Below, piece by piece: positions 1-12,098 of a stretch of 64,000 nt of DNA (the first letter of the stretch is position 1; each line of letters starts with the position of its first letter). A program made the translations under genes and the position numbers. The DNA is from Delphinapterus leucas (lineage: Eukaryota; Chordata; Mammalia; Artiodactyla; Monodontidae): assembly GCF_002288925.2 (NCBI RefSeq), contig NW_022098072.1, positions 22,303,489 through 22,367,488 on the forward strand. The letters are read 5' to 3'. A model generated the notes under the pieces. The model was not told the DNA's origin, did no database searches, and saw only the letters and a list, made by a program, of their open reading frames with translations.

Positions 1-400
1 TGTGGTAGCCATTGGTGCTGTTTACCAAATACTCTGGCTGTCTACCTTCTGGGAGCCTTATAGAATTGCACTTCCTGGCCTCCTTCTGAAGGGTGGGAGC
101 ATGTGACTAGCACTAGCCAATGAGCTGTCACCAGAAGTGATGAATGTTGCTTCCTGGCCATGAACCTTTAATTGCTAAGGCAAGACCCCTCAGAGCTCTC
201 AATCCCCAGCTACAGGTACTGACCACATTCAAGGCTCTGGCTGCTTCAGCAGCTTAGACCCCTGAGTGATGAACAGAACCCTTGCTGATGCTCAGTCAAC
301 GTACAGCATGAGCAAGAAATAAACCTTTGCTTTTTAAGCTGCTAAGATTTGAAGGTTCTTTCTGTCTTGCTGCATAACTGAGCCTTTCCTAACAGATGAA
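1..400 (+). repeat. old LTR relic (MaLR/MLT-like)
   Basis: The right part reads agcaagaaataaacctttg, then an 'aagctgctaagatttg' tract and 'gctgcataactgagcc', the diverged end signature of many mammalian MaLR-type LTRs. The subfamily is unresolved and no internal region is seen. Confidence 0.5.
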
Positions 401-530
401 CCAACAAGATGTCAAAAGTGCACATTACACTTATGTGAACATCCAGCTGTCTTTGTCAACAGAATTCCACCAACGTCATTCTATCTAACGTCCATCATAT
501 CTGACAGAGGAGCAGAAATCTCTTTCTCAC

Positions 531-702
531 CTGGATAAACAGGAGGAATAAGCATTCCGGCTGCCACATCACTCGTGGTCTCGGGAGTGAACTGCTCTGA
601 AATGACTGTAATGGAGCATCGCGGGACTAGTTGGGAAATGCACACAGCAGTGGAGAGTCCCATCACACCAGCTCCCACAGTTGCAATCCGTACTGTACCC
701 AT
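531..702 (-). CDS. DDO: DDO first coding exon (partial gene, continues left of window)
   Basis: D-aspartate oxidase is a peroxisomal FAD flavoenzyme that oxidatively deaminates D-aspartate and other acidic D-amino acids. The exon encodes about 57 residues starting MGTVRIATVGAGVMGLSTAV, which contains the GxGxxG dinucleotide-binding motif of the N-terminal Rossmann fold, followed by SDVAAGMLIPP, a stretch strongly conserved in DDO and DAO. The start is the ATG at 702-700. It lies four bases inside the exon, after a pyrimidine-rich tract ending in CACAG (acceptor AG at 708-707). The 3' border is CCAG followed by GTGAGA (GT at 530-529), leaving phase 1. The remaining exons, with the substrate-binding domain, lie beyond position 1. 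The frame stays open upstream to an ATG at 834, but the good acceptor argues that this is intron. The exon shows no lesion; integrity of the whole gene cannot be judged here. Confidence 0.9.
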
Positions 703-706
703 GGGC

Positions 707-3255
707 CTGTGAGGAGGCACAGTGTGAGCTACAAACCTTGTTTCAAGAGTTAATCCGTCCAGTACAAAGCTTGGCCCTGAAGGTTCTTTCCTTAGGTCCA
801 CAGCCTCTCCAAATACGACCTTTCTTGCCGGCATTTCTCATGGGATAAAGAGAGCTCCCTGTAAGCCCTCTTTCCATTAAATGTCAGGGTACGGACAACA
901 AGGTCTCCATGGAGTTTAGACATTAGTCCCAAACCTGCCTGGAGTTGCCTTTAGAACAAAGGACAGCTGAGTAAGTCTGCCCTTGGGGGTGGATTTCTAC
1001 TCATTCCTAAACCCTTTTCCCTGTGGACACAGCCTAGGGAAGGTTGGTGAAATAAGTGAGGTGGACAAGAGCAGCAGAGCTGCTGCATCTGCTCCCAGAA
1101 ACCTCCTGAAGAGCAGCCACGGAGAGGGCACGACCCAGGCCCTGGGGCAATTTAGAACTCAGCTGTTACTGTTTACAAACTGCTTTTTAATTATAACAAT
1201 GTGACACAAAGTCTGAACAACAGAACTCAGCATCTCTCCTCTTCACTCTAACTGGAAACCCGCTCCTCCCACAAAAACCTCTGTCCTGAAACCCCATCCT
1301 CTGAGAGCAGGCTTTCCAGGTAAGGAGCCTGGATTCCTTCGTGGACTCCAGTTCTGATTCCGTAACCTGGGGAGCTAGCCATGGTCTCCTCGCCTCCACT
1401 CCCTCATCTGTAAACCAGGCCAGGTGAATTCTTTATTAGATCCTGTGGGTGGTAAATAACAGAGATGCACTGAAGTTGTCTTGTAAAGGGGGCTTCTTCT
1501 GAGAGTCCATATGGAAATGCAGGAGACAGACATCCAGGGGTCTGGGCTGGGCATCCTGAGACCGGCACCCAGGGTGGAAACCAGAGGGTTGATGAGGATT
1601 CAACACTCTCCCACCGCCTCACCTCTGAGCACCAGGAGTCCACTGAGCCCTCTCCACTGTCAGCTCCCGTGTCCCCCCATGCTTCCCTGCTTATCTTTCC
1701 ACTTCTGGTTCCAGCTAACTTCCCCTAATAGGTCTCAGGTGGAAACTCCAGAGAGAGAAAATGCAATTAGTCCAACCGGTTGTCACCAGCCCTATTACAC
1801 AAAGCTCTATCCCCAGCCCAGCTTGTTGGGCTGACAGAGCCTATAAATCTGCCCTTGGCACAGGTGCCCTTCCTTGTCCAGTCAGCAATAGCCAGGGCAT
1901 CAGGTCATGTGGTACAAAACACGGCCACCTGCACGTAAAATTCATCTTTTCTCAGGAGGGAGTGGCGTGGTTCGCTCCACTGTGAGTACAGCAAAGGCAG
2001 TCAACGCTCACTTCCATCTCTGAAGGTCTCTGGCACTGAGATATTGTAAAGTCTTCCAAAGTGGTTTAGTGTGTGTTATTTCCATTTCTCAAGCAGTATA
2101 CAGTTTCCTCAGCCATAATTTTATCTGACTACTCCCCAGTGGGCTGGCTAGCTGAGAAGAAACAGGATTGCCAGGGCAGAAGGAAGAGAAAGGAAGGGTC
2201 CAGGGCAAGGAGCAGACCAGTGGATGGGGGGCAAGCTTGAGGAGTGTAGTCCTGTGCATGGCCCCTAGAGGTAGAAAGCAGACACCTATCCCCTTACCGG
2301 CTTTCCTATTTCACAAGGCCTCCCCTTCCCAGCAACTTTCTCAAAATAGCTCGAATAAATTAAGTTGAAAGGGAAAGTAACCTGTGGCTGAGAATATCCA
2401 GCTATCAGGGAAGAGAAAAGTGACCCAGCAAAGGGGGTACATTCTGGTCCAGTGACCTGTGAATCTCTGTCACCTGATCCCCCTTAGACACACCCCCCAA
2501 ACTCGTGGAGTAGGTCCAGAACCACCCCTGAGCGGAAAGCAGGAGCATTCGAGTACCTGTCTCCGAAAAGGCAGCCTTGGAACCCACCGAAGGCTCTGGC
2601 ACCAAAACTTGTTTTCCCAGTGAGTGGCTGGTCTAGTGCCCTAAGAGACAGAAGAAGCAAAACTGCTTCCCATTGGGGGATTTATTAAGGACATTCCCTC
2701 TAATCTTAATCTCCATTGGCCCACACGCCTCTGTGTCTGTCACTTATTACCCTGGAGAAAGGAGCGATTGACCTCATCTCGTCCGTGGAGCTGCAGCTCT
2801 GCTGATCCCCTGGAAGCCGGTCCGTGCTTGGCAGCCCTCGCTTCTCTTCCTGGTTTACAAACCCTCTGTCTTGCCACAAATCTGGGATTTCTCCAACTGA
2901 TTTGTAAGCGTGGTAAATAAGGGGTGAACCTGTCCAACTTCCAGCACGTTCCATCCAGAAGCAGACGCGTTTTCCTCATTTGGCTGCCCTGAGTTAGCGG
3001 CCCTCTCCTGGTGCCTGGCTCCGCTGAGTCAGCTGATGGGGGTGGGAGTGGGGTTGGGTGAGGGCAGAATAACGTTCTTGATCACTAAGATGATGACCTG
3101 ATTGCAGCTGGAAAAAATGATTCAGGAATTAATCTAGGATAAGAATCAAATGATTCTTTAGCCCACATATTCAAATATTTGCTGAGTGTCCACTGTGTGG
3201 TAGACACTTTACAGTCAGTGAGTCTGTTTATAGGGAAGCAGTTTGAAGTATCAGA
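707..3255. other. DDO upstream intron/flank, no recognised feature
   Basis: Apart from the candidate regulatory site near 3.03 kb, I see no exon, RNA gene or clear repeat. Short open frames here lack any family resemblance. Confidence 0.5.
2950..3060 (-). promoter_or_regulatory. possible DDO promoter region with MARE/NRF2-like site
   Basis: The moderately GC-rich unique segment contains GCTGAGTCAGC (3023-3033), which matches the AP-1/MARE core and the antioxidant-response consensus TGACnnnGC on the minus strand. It lies 2.3 kb upstream of the DDO coding exon, roughly where a non-coding first exon would be expected. No first exon could be defined, so the assignment is inference. Confidence 0.25.
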
Positions 3256-3259
3256 ATAA

Positions 3260-3490
3260 TGATAATAATATTGTAACTAATATGTATTTAACGTTAACCC
3301 TGTGCCAGACACATTCATGATACCATGTAACACAATCACCCTATGAGGTAGGTACTATTATTATTATTCCCACTCTATAGGTGAGCAAATTGAGGCTCCA
3401 AAAGACTAAGGACAGGCCCAAAGTCTCTTAAGTGGCAAAGCTTCATCTGAGTGTTAGATTCCAAGGCTCAAAGTCTTAACTAAAGCATGT
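3260..3490 (-). repeat. MIR SINE
   Basis: This is the reverse complement of the MIR core: 'tgtgccagacac', 'ctatgaggtaggtactatt' and 'gaggctccaaaagactaag'. Confidence 0.7.
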
Positions 3491-3609
3491 ACTTTGGTGT
3501 CAGAAGACCTGTCTGTTTTACTTTGAACAAGTCACCTTGCTTCTGAGTTTCAGTTTCCCCATTTGAAAATTGGAAATGAACTAATTTTGTGAGCACCTAC
3601 TGAATTAAG

Positions 3610-4165
3610 ATGTGTAAAATTCCTTCTACAAATAACAAATGCTGGAGAGGGTGTGGAAAAAGAAGAACCCTTTTACACTGTTGGTGGGAATGTAAACTGG
3701 TACAGCCACTATGGAGAACGGTATGGAGGTTCCTCAGAAAACTAAAAATAGAATTACCATATGATTCAGCAATCCCACTCCTGGGCATATACCCAGACAA
3801 AACTATAATTTGAAAAGATGCATGCACCCCCATGTTCATGGCAGCACTATATACAATAGCCAGGTCATGGAAGCAACCTAAATGCCCATCGACGGATGAA
3901 TGGATAAAGATGTGGTATATATACACAATGGAATATTACTCAGCCATAAAAAAGAATGAAATAGCACCATTTGCAGCAACATGGATGGTCCTAGAGATTA
4001 TCATACTAAGCGAAGTAAGTCAGAAAGAGAAAGACAAATACCATATGATACCACTTATATGTGGAATCTAAAATGTGACACAAATGAACTTATCTAAGAA
4101 ACAGAAATAGACTCACAGACATAGAGAACAGACTTGTGGTTGCCAAGGTGCTGAAGTCCAGGAGT
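3610..4165 (+). mobile_element. L1 fragment (3' end of ORF2, 5'-truncated)
   Basis: The reading frame shows the L1 ORF2 C-terminal signature [20 protein letters not shown] and later [12 protein letters not shown], interrupted by stops. The following 'gacttgtggttgccaagg' is typical of an L1 3' region. Confidence 0.9.
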
Positions 4166-4635
4166 TGATGTGATCTCCCTGAGACTGCTGGCAAGCTCAG
4201 CTTCACACTCCTCTCCAACAATTTTTCAGGAACTTTTTACTTTGGGCTCTGGAGGTCCCCAGAGCCTCACCTGTGCAGTGTGTTGGGGTCCTCCCTGCCC
4301 ACCAGCCCCTCCTGCTCTGCTCTCCATGGGCGTCAATGGCTCGAGACATGTTAGCCTTGCTGGTGTGTTAGTTTGCCAGTACATCAAGGGCCTCAAGCCA
4401 ATGGGACTTGAATAGCCTCTTCAGAGGCTATTGAGGAAGCAAGGCTCATGGGACCAGGGATTCAGCAGTGTATGGCTGCAGGTTGGGGCAGGGAAGCATG
4501 GGAGGGGTGAGTTCAGGGAGATTCGAGTCTGTGATACATTGGCTTAGCTCCGACTTGGGACACAAAAGTAGAGCAGAGTCTATAATTGAACACTTTCTTC
4601 CTTATAAAATAAGACTTTTAAGACTTACCTGTACA

Positions 4636-4862
4636 GGGACTTCCCTGGTGGTCCAGTGGTTAAGAATCCACCTTCCAATGCAGGGGACGCAGGTTTGATC
4701 CCTGGTCAGGGAACTAAGATCCCACATGCCACAGGGCAACTAAGCCCACGCACCACAACTACTGAGCCTGCATGCTCTGGAGCCCGCACACCTCAACAAA
4801 AGATCCCACATGCCACAACTAAGACCCTACACAGCCAAATAAATAAATAAATATTTTTAAAA
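4636..4862 (+). mobile_element. tRNA-derived CHR-type SINE, long form
   Basis: It starts gggacttccctggtggtcca and ends in an (aaat)n tail. A perfect 16-bp TSD, aagacttacctgtaca, flanks it at 4620-4635 and 4863-4878. Confidence 0.92.
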
Positions 4863-4879
4863 AAGACTTACCTGTACAT

Positions 4880-5437
4880 CCAAGAAAATCTCTAACGTTT
4901 GGTCCCTGATGGGGTAGGTGGGCACAGGGAGAGGCAGGGAATGAATGAAGAAGATGAAGTTACTTAGGGAACAAGAAGCTGTCAGTATATACTGGTACAG
5001 TGTGGGCTTCAGAGATAAAATGAGCAGCCATTACTGACCCTTGGCAAATTCAGATAAGACATGAACGCCCACAACTCCCAGACACTCTGTTGGGGGGAGA
5101 TACCACAGACTGGTTTCCATAGTCAGAATTCACAATCTTAAATAAGAAAATATTCCTCTTCACCACCACAAGAATTTATGTACCCCCTTCGCATAATGCC
5201 ATTTTACAGAATGAACCCTTTGTATTGAGTATGTGGTAAGTATTTGATAAGAGTGATCAAAAGGGGACAGGTCAGCCCCTCAGAACTCACTGTTCAATTG
5301 AATATGTTCGGAGAGTATATTTTTAATGTGAACTTATACCTAACAACATAGCTATTAACAGAGATTCAGGGGGTGGGGGGAGGAGGACAGATTCAGCTTT
5401 TTTGGGATCTGAAGTTATACAGGTTTAAGCCCTCTTT

Positions 5438-5489
<52 letters not shown>

Positions 5490-6530
5490 AAATCATGAAA
5501 GAACAAAATGTCTGTAACCACTTTGATGTCATCTGACAGAGGGGAAATCTTACAGAAGGAAAACAGAGTGGAAAGAGATAGTGGTCTTAACTGATTGCAG
5601 TGAATAGATCTTACTTTTGCAAAATTTTTTTACAAAATTTACCAAGATTTGTAACCAAATAAACCAATTGCTAAGGTCTTTCTCAAGAGCCCGTGCAAGT
5701 GAGGGAAGTGAGTCTGAAGTTTGTGCTTCATTAGCTTCACAGTAAGTCTTCCCTGCAGCTATTATGGGCCAAAACTATCACCAGAACAATCTAAATTGCA
5801 GAGTCCTCAAGGGAGAAACATATGTTGTAGGGCACAATCAAATCGGACAGGGACAGCATGATGGGCTCCAAATGCCAACTGGCCAAGACCAAGGCTGGAC
5901 AGGACGGCTGCCACACTCTCCTTGACTGCATGGTGGAATCGTATAAAGTGCATGGAGAAACAGCATGGTACAGTATCTGGGCTGTGCAGGTTGGCATTAA
6001 ATGATGTAGATATAGTATCTCATCTTTTCAATCCTGTGAGCGACGTTTTATTATGATCCTGAATTTTCAAATGAGAAGACTGAGGTAAAGAGAGGTTGAT
6101 TTGCCCAAGTGTGAAGGCTGATAGCCAGGTTTTTTGTTTGTTTGTTTTAATCCACGTGCTTCCACTGCCCCTCACACTTCATTGCCTGTTGAGGTCAAGT
6201 TGATGTATGGTCCACAGTTAAACAGAACTGGTAACAAGGTCACCTGCCTGAAGTTTACCTACTTGTATGTGGGTTGTTTTCTGAGCTTTCCAATGCGGTG
6301 GTAAAGTACTCCTTGAAATGTTTACAACCAGAGACGGGTTTGACGTGCTACGTATGACTAGCTTCCAACTATTATAGATATACAACATCACTGTTTTTCA
6401 AGTATAAAATCAGAAATCTGTGCATACTAAGAAATGCTAGAGGAACAAAGTATGTTTGGCTTCCTGTATGACATATTTGTGAATTGTTATGCTGTAAAGC
6501 CCAATTTTTCTCCCAATAAAGTGGGTTTTT
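4880..6530. other. unique intergenic sequence with a (TG)n(TA)n microsatellite and one MIR
   Basis: A gt/ta dinucleotide tract lies at about 5440-5482. A degenerate minus-strand MIR is at about 6005-6135 ('gactgaggtaaagagagg'). Nothing else is recognisable. Confidence 0.55.
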
Positions 6531-6539
6531 CTTCCTTTT

Positions 6540-6780
6540 GAGTTAAAAACACTTTTTATCAAGGTTGCTGGATATAGGAGCAACATAGAAAAATCAAGCA
6601 CCCTCCTTTATGCCCACAATAAACAGTAGAAAATATATTACAAACTTAACATCTCTAATTGTAATAAAAATATGTACCTAGGAATAAATACAAGAAATGT
6701 GCATGATTTATGGAGAAAATTATACTTCATTGAAAGACATTAAAGACGATCCAAGTAAATGGAGAGATAAACCACAATAA
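6540..6780 (+). mobile_element. old L1 ORF2 fragment
   Basis: Phrases such as 'caaggttgctggatatagg', 'cctaggaataaatacaag' and 'aaatggagagataaacc' follow the order of an L1 ORF2 segment at high divergence. The younger L1 follows directly. Confidence 0.65.
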
Positions 6781-6784
6781 TGGC

Positions 6785-9700
6785 TAAAAGGAGGAGACCT
6801 TCAAGATGGCGGAAGAGTAAGACACGTAGATCAACTTCCTCCCCACAAATACATCAGAAATACATCTACATGTGGAACAACTCCTACAGAACACCTACTG
6901 AACGCTGGACGAAGACCTCAGACCTCCCAAAAGGCAAGAAACTCCCCACCTGGGTAGGGCAAAAGAACAAACAGAGACAAAAGACTAGGGATGGGACCTG
7001 CACCAGTGGGAGGGAGCCGTGAAGGAGGAAAGGTTTCCACACACTAGGAAGCCCATTCGCGGGCGGAGACGGCGGTGGCGGAGGGGGGAGCTTCGGCGCC
7101 GCAGAGGAGAGCACAGCAACAGGGGTGCGGAGGGCAAAGCGGAGAGATTCCCGCACAGAGAACTGGTGCCGACTGGCACTCACCAGCCCGAGAGGCTTCT
7201 CTGCCCACCCGCCGGGGCGGGCAGGGGCTGGGAGCTGAGGCTCGGGCTTCAGAGGTCGGATCCCAGGGAGAGGGCTGGGGTTGGCGGCGTGAACACAGCC
7301 TGAAGGGGGCTAGTGCGCCACGGCTAGCCGGGAGGGAGTCCGGGAAAAAGTCTGTACCTGCCTAAGAGGCTAGAGACCATTGTTTCGTGGTGTGCGAGGA
7401 GAGGGGATTCAGAGCACCGCCTAAACGAGCTCCAGAGGCGGGTGCGAGCCGCGGCTATCAGCGTGGACACCAGAGACGGGCATGAAACTCTAAAGCTGCT
7501 GCTGCTGCAGCCACCAAGAAGCCCGTGTGCAAGCACAGTTCACTCTCCACACCTCCCCTCCTGGGATCCTGTGCAGCCCGGCACTGCCAGGGTCCTGTGA
7601 TCCAGGGACAACTTCCCCGGGAGAAACAGGGCGCGCCTCAAGCTGTTGCAATGTCACGCCGGCCTCTGCCGCCGCAGGCTCGCCCCGCATTCCGTACCCC
7701 TCCCTCCCCGCAGCCAGAGCCCCCGAACCAGCTGCTCCTTTAACCCCATCCTGTCCGGGCGGGAACAGAAGCCCTCAGGCGACCTACACGCAGAGACGGG
7801 GCCAAACCCAAAGCTGAACCCCGGGAGCTGTGTGAACAAAGAAGAGAAAGGGAAATCTCTCCCAGCAGCCTCAGGAGCAGCGGATTAAATCTCCACAGTC
7901 AACTTGATGTACCCTGCATCAGTGGAATACCTGAATAGACAACAAATCATCCCAAATTGAGGCAGTAGGCTTTGGAAGCAACGATATATATATATATATT
8001 TTTTTTTTTTCTTTTCCTCTTTTTGTGAGTGTATATGTGTATGTTTCTGTGTGTGATTTTGTCTGTATAGCTTTGCTTTTACCATTTGTCCTAGGGTTCT
8101 GTCTGTCCTTTTTTTTAGTATAGTTTTTAGCACTTGTTATCATTGCTGGATTTGTTTTTTTAGTTTGCTTTCTTTCTTTCTCTTCCTTTCTTTCTTCCTT
8201 CATTCCTTCCTTCCTTTCTTTTTTTCCTTCTTTCTTACTTTCTCCCTTTTATTCTGAGCCGTGTGGGTGACAGGGTCTTGGTTCTCCGGCTGGGTGTTAG
8301 GCCTGTGCCTCTGAGGTGGGAGAGCCAAATTCAAGACATTGGTGCACCAGAGACCTCCCAGCTCCAACTAATATCAAACGGTGAAAATCACTCAGAGATC
8401 TCCATCTCAACACCAAGACCCAGCTCCACTCCATGACCAGCAACCTACAGTGCTGGACACCCTATGCCAAACAACTAGCAAGACAGGAACACAACACCAC
8501 CCACTATCAGAGAGGCTGCCTAAAATCATAATAAGGTCACAGACACCCTAAAACACACCACCGGATGTGGACCTGCCCACCAGAGAGACAAGATCCAGCC
8601 TCATCCACCAGAACACAGGCACTAGTCCCCTCCGCCAGGAAGCCTACACAACCCACTGAACCAACCTTAGCCACTGGGGGCAGATACCAAAAACAATAGG
8701 AACTACAAACCTGCAGACTGAGAAGAGGAGACCCCAAAAGTTAAGCAAAATGAGAAGACAGAAAAACACACAGCAGATGAAGGAGCAAGGTAAAAACCCA
8801 CCAGACCAAACAAATGAAGAGGAAATAGGCAGTCTACCTGAAAAAGAATTTAGACTAATTATAGTAAAGATGATCCAAAATCTTGGAAATAGAATGGAGA
8901 AAATACAAGAAACGTTTAACAAGGACCTAGAAGAACTAAAGAGCAAACAAACTGATGAACAACACAATAACTGAAATTAAAAATTCTCTAGAAGAAATCA
9001 ATAGTAGAATAACTGAGGCAGAAGAGTGGATAAGTGACCTGGAAGATAAAATAGTAGAAATAACTACTGAAGAGCAGAATAAAGAAAAAAGAATGAAAAG
9101 AATTGAGGACAGTCTCAAAGACCTCTGGGACAACATTAAATGTACCAACATTCGAATTATAGGGGTCCCAGAAGAAGAAAAGAAAAAGAAAGGGACTGAG
9201 AAAATATTTGAAGAGATTATAGTTGAAAACTTCCCTAGAATGGGAAAGGAAATAGATAATCAAGTCCAGGAAGCACAGAGAGTCCCATACAGGATAAATC
9301 CAAGGGGAAACACGCCAAGACACATATTAATCCAACTATCAAAAATTAAATACAAAGAAAAATTATTAAAAGCAGCAAGGAAAAAACAACAAATAACATA
9401 TAAGGGAATCCCCATAAGGTTAACAGCTGATCTTTCAGTGAAACTCTGCAAGCCAGAAGGGAGTAGCAGGACATATTTAGAGTGATGAAAAGGAAAAACC
9501 TACAACCAAGATTACTCTACCCAGCAAGGATCTCATTCAGATTCGATGGAGAAATTAAAACCTTTACAGACAAGCAAAAGCTAAGAGAATTCAGCACCAC
9601 CAAACCAGCTTTACAACAAATGCTAAAGGAACTTCTCTAGGCAGGAAAAACAAGAAAAGGAAAAGACCTACAATAACATACCCAAAACAATTAACAAAAT

Positions 9701-10348
9701 GGTAATAGGAACATACATATCAATATTTACCTTAAATGTAAATGGATTAAATGCTCCAACCAAAATACATAGACTGGCTGAAAGGATACAAAAATAAGAC
9801 CCATATATATGCTGTCTACAAGAGACCCACTTCAGACCTAGGGATATATAGAGACTGAAAGTGAGGGGATGGAAAAAATATTCCATGCAAATGGAAATCA
9901 AAAGAAAGCTGGAGTAGCAATTCTCATATCAGACAAAATAGACTTTAAAACAAAGACTATCACAAGAGACAAAGAAGGACGCTACATAATGATCAAGGGA
10001 TCAATCCAAGCAGAAGATACAATAATTGTAAATATTTATGGACCCCACATAGGATCACCTCAATATATAAGGCAAACACTAACAGCCATAAAAGGGGAAA
10101 TTGACAGTAACACAATCATAGTAGGGGACTTTAACACCCCACGTTCACCAATGGACAGATCATCCAAAATGAAAAGAAATAAGGAAACACAAGCTTTAAA
10201 TGATACATTAAACAAGATGCACTTAATTGATATTTATAGGAGATATTTATAGGACATTCCATCCAAAAACAACAGAATATACTTTCTTCTCAAGTGCTCA
10301 TGGAACATTATCCAGGATAGATCATATCTTGGGTCACAAATCAAGACC
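6785..10348 (+). mobile_element. L1 with complete 5' UTR, broken ORF1, 3'-deleted ORF2
   Basis: The element begins with a CpG-rich L1 5' UTR ('cttcaagatggcggaag', internal promoter) of about 1.96 kb with a T-rich segment near 8.0-8.25 kb. ORF1 starts near 8750; its coiled-coil part and its RNA-binding part (WDNIKCTNIRIIGVPEEE) lie in different frames, with a frameshift near 8955 and another near 9435, and ORF1-like C-terminal sequence continues to about 9640. ORF2 begins near 9703 with the endonuclease domain (FTLNVNGLNAPTK, VAILISDKIDF, VGDFNTPRSPMDR) but carries stops and is lost at about 10348, before the reverse transcriptase. No poly(A) tail is present. Confidence 0.93.
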
Positions 10349-10656
10349 CAAGCAATGCTTTTTAGCCCAGCAATGCTTTTTAAACAACAGTATCTCTACG
10401 ATTGTCTTAATCTTTTACTTGCCTCTGCAGATAACACTAACGCTTCATCAATTCTAATGTACTGGACATAAGACACATCCAACAGCTAAATTTCAAGAGC
10501 AAAGGAAAAAATAATGAACTTCTGATGAAACCCAAGTGAAGAAAATACCCAAAACCTATGGGAAACTTATGTAGAATGCAAACTCCTCCAACAGATAAGG
10601 TTATGCCATAATTTTGCAGCTGAAATGTTCAGAATCTTAATCTATTTTTGCGAAAT
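10349..10656. other. unassigned sequence after the L1 breakpoint
   Basis: It starts with an 18-bp-period tandem duplication (agcaatgcttttta at 10351-10364 and 10369-10382). The rest matches nothing I recognise. Confidence 0.4.
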
Positions 10657-10671
10657 AAAAGTGAAGTTGAG

Positions 10672-10869
10672 GGCTTCCCTGGTGGCGCAGTGGTTGAGAG
10701 TCCGCCTGCCGACGCAGGGCACACGGGTTTGTGCCCCGGTCCGGGAAGATCCCACATGCCGGGGAGCGGCTGGGCCCGTGAGCCATGGCCACTGAGCCTG
10801 CGCGTCCGGAGCCTGTGCTCCGCAACGGGACAGGCCGCAACAGTGAGAGGCCCGCGTACCGCAAAAAAA
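10672..10869 (+). mobile_element. CHR-type SINE, short form
   Basis: The head is ggcttccctggtggcgcagt, the body ends gaggcccgcgtaccgc plus poly(A). The perfect TSD aaaagtgaagttgag is at 10657-10671 and 10870-10884. Confidence 0.95.
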
Positions 10870-11043
10870 AAAAGTGAAGTTGAGGAAACAAAGTTTATTA
10901 CTTTACAAAAGTAAAATCTTTACAAAAGTAAATCTTTCTATAAATTATGTTTAAAAGGCAAGAATACTTAAAAAATTTTTTTAATATTGGGAACAGATCC
11001 AGATGTCAATTTCCTAGATGATCTACAAACTTAAAATATTTGC

Positions 11044-11360
11044 GGACTTCCCTGGTGGTGCGGTGATTAAGAATCCGCCTGCGAATGCAGGGGATACGGG
11101 TTCAAGCCCTGGTCCGGGAAGATCCCACATTCCTCAGAGCAACTAAGCCAGTGCACCACAACTACTGATCCTGCACTCTAGAGCCTGCGAGCCACAACAA
11201 CTGAAGCCCGTGTGCCTAGAACCCGTGCTCTGCAACAAGAGAAGCCACTGCAATAACAAGTTTGCACAAAACAAAGAGTAGTCCCCTGCTTGCTGCAACT
11301 AAAGAAAGCCCGCGCAGCAATGAAGACCCAACACAGACATAAATAAATAAATAAAAATCA
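11044..11360 (+). mobile_element. CHR-type SINE, long form
   Basis: It begins ggacttccctggtggtgcgg, has 'gaagatcccacattcctcag' and an (aaat)n tail near 11340-11355. Confidence 0.9.
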
Positions 11361-11939
11361 AGTTCCCTTTTTTTTAAAAAAAAAGTTTGCAATACACTAA
11401 AATGCCACAGCTTCTATGTACAGGGAATGAGACTTATGGAGAGAATTTGGTAAATTTAGGAAAAATCAGACTGTCAGGCTAGAAAACTCACTCCTGGCCC
11501 CTAGCAGATGTGTGTCCCTTAACTGGGCCAAACACAAGCACATGTGTCTGCATATTCAAGCCCTCTTCCTTCAGGGTGCTGGAAAGCAAGGTATCTTTTT
11601 GTGTAGCTACAATTTTTATGGTTAGACAAGTGTTTTTTGATGGGGCATTTCTGAATGACTTGAAAACTTGAATTTAGAGCTATGATTCTCCTAAGAGATG
11701 AAGGAATATCAGAAATAGAATCTTCGAGCGGCTTTGTCAAAAGAAACACACTTTCACATGCCCCCTCCTCTTCCCAGTCGACAGTCCCGGTGTTGGGGGG
11801 AGGGGATCCTGATACTGAAGGGAGTGTGTAGCAGTCCCTCAGGGCTGCAAGAATCAGTGACACAGAAGAACAAATACGGAAAAATATTTTGTGGCAATAA
11901 GAAAGCAGTGTAAAAAAAATGCGAATTCTCATCTTGCTT

Positions 11940-11945
11940 TTTATT
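11940..11945 (-). terminator. candidate SLC22A16 poly(A) signal AATAAA
   Basis: On the minus strand AATAAA is found about 155 bases after the stop codon. A second candidate overlaps the stop itself (12107-12098). Which is used cannot be decided without transcript data. Confidence 0.35.
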
Positions 11946-12098
11946 TCTTCTACTTTTACAAAACCATTGTTTCAAAACTTTCTTACAAAATTAAAAAAAA
12001 AGACACATACATGTGACATGCAGGAGATGAGAATAATGTTCCTCTAATACAAAAGCATTAAACAATATTTCAGGTGCTACACAGCACGTCTGGCACAT

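Noticed and set aside
10672..10750. tRNA genes at SINE heads
   Set aside because: The tRNA-like A/B-box segments belong to SINEs with tails and TSDs; no complete cloverleaf is expected to be processed.
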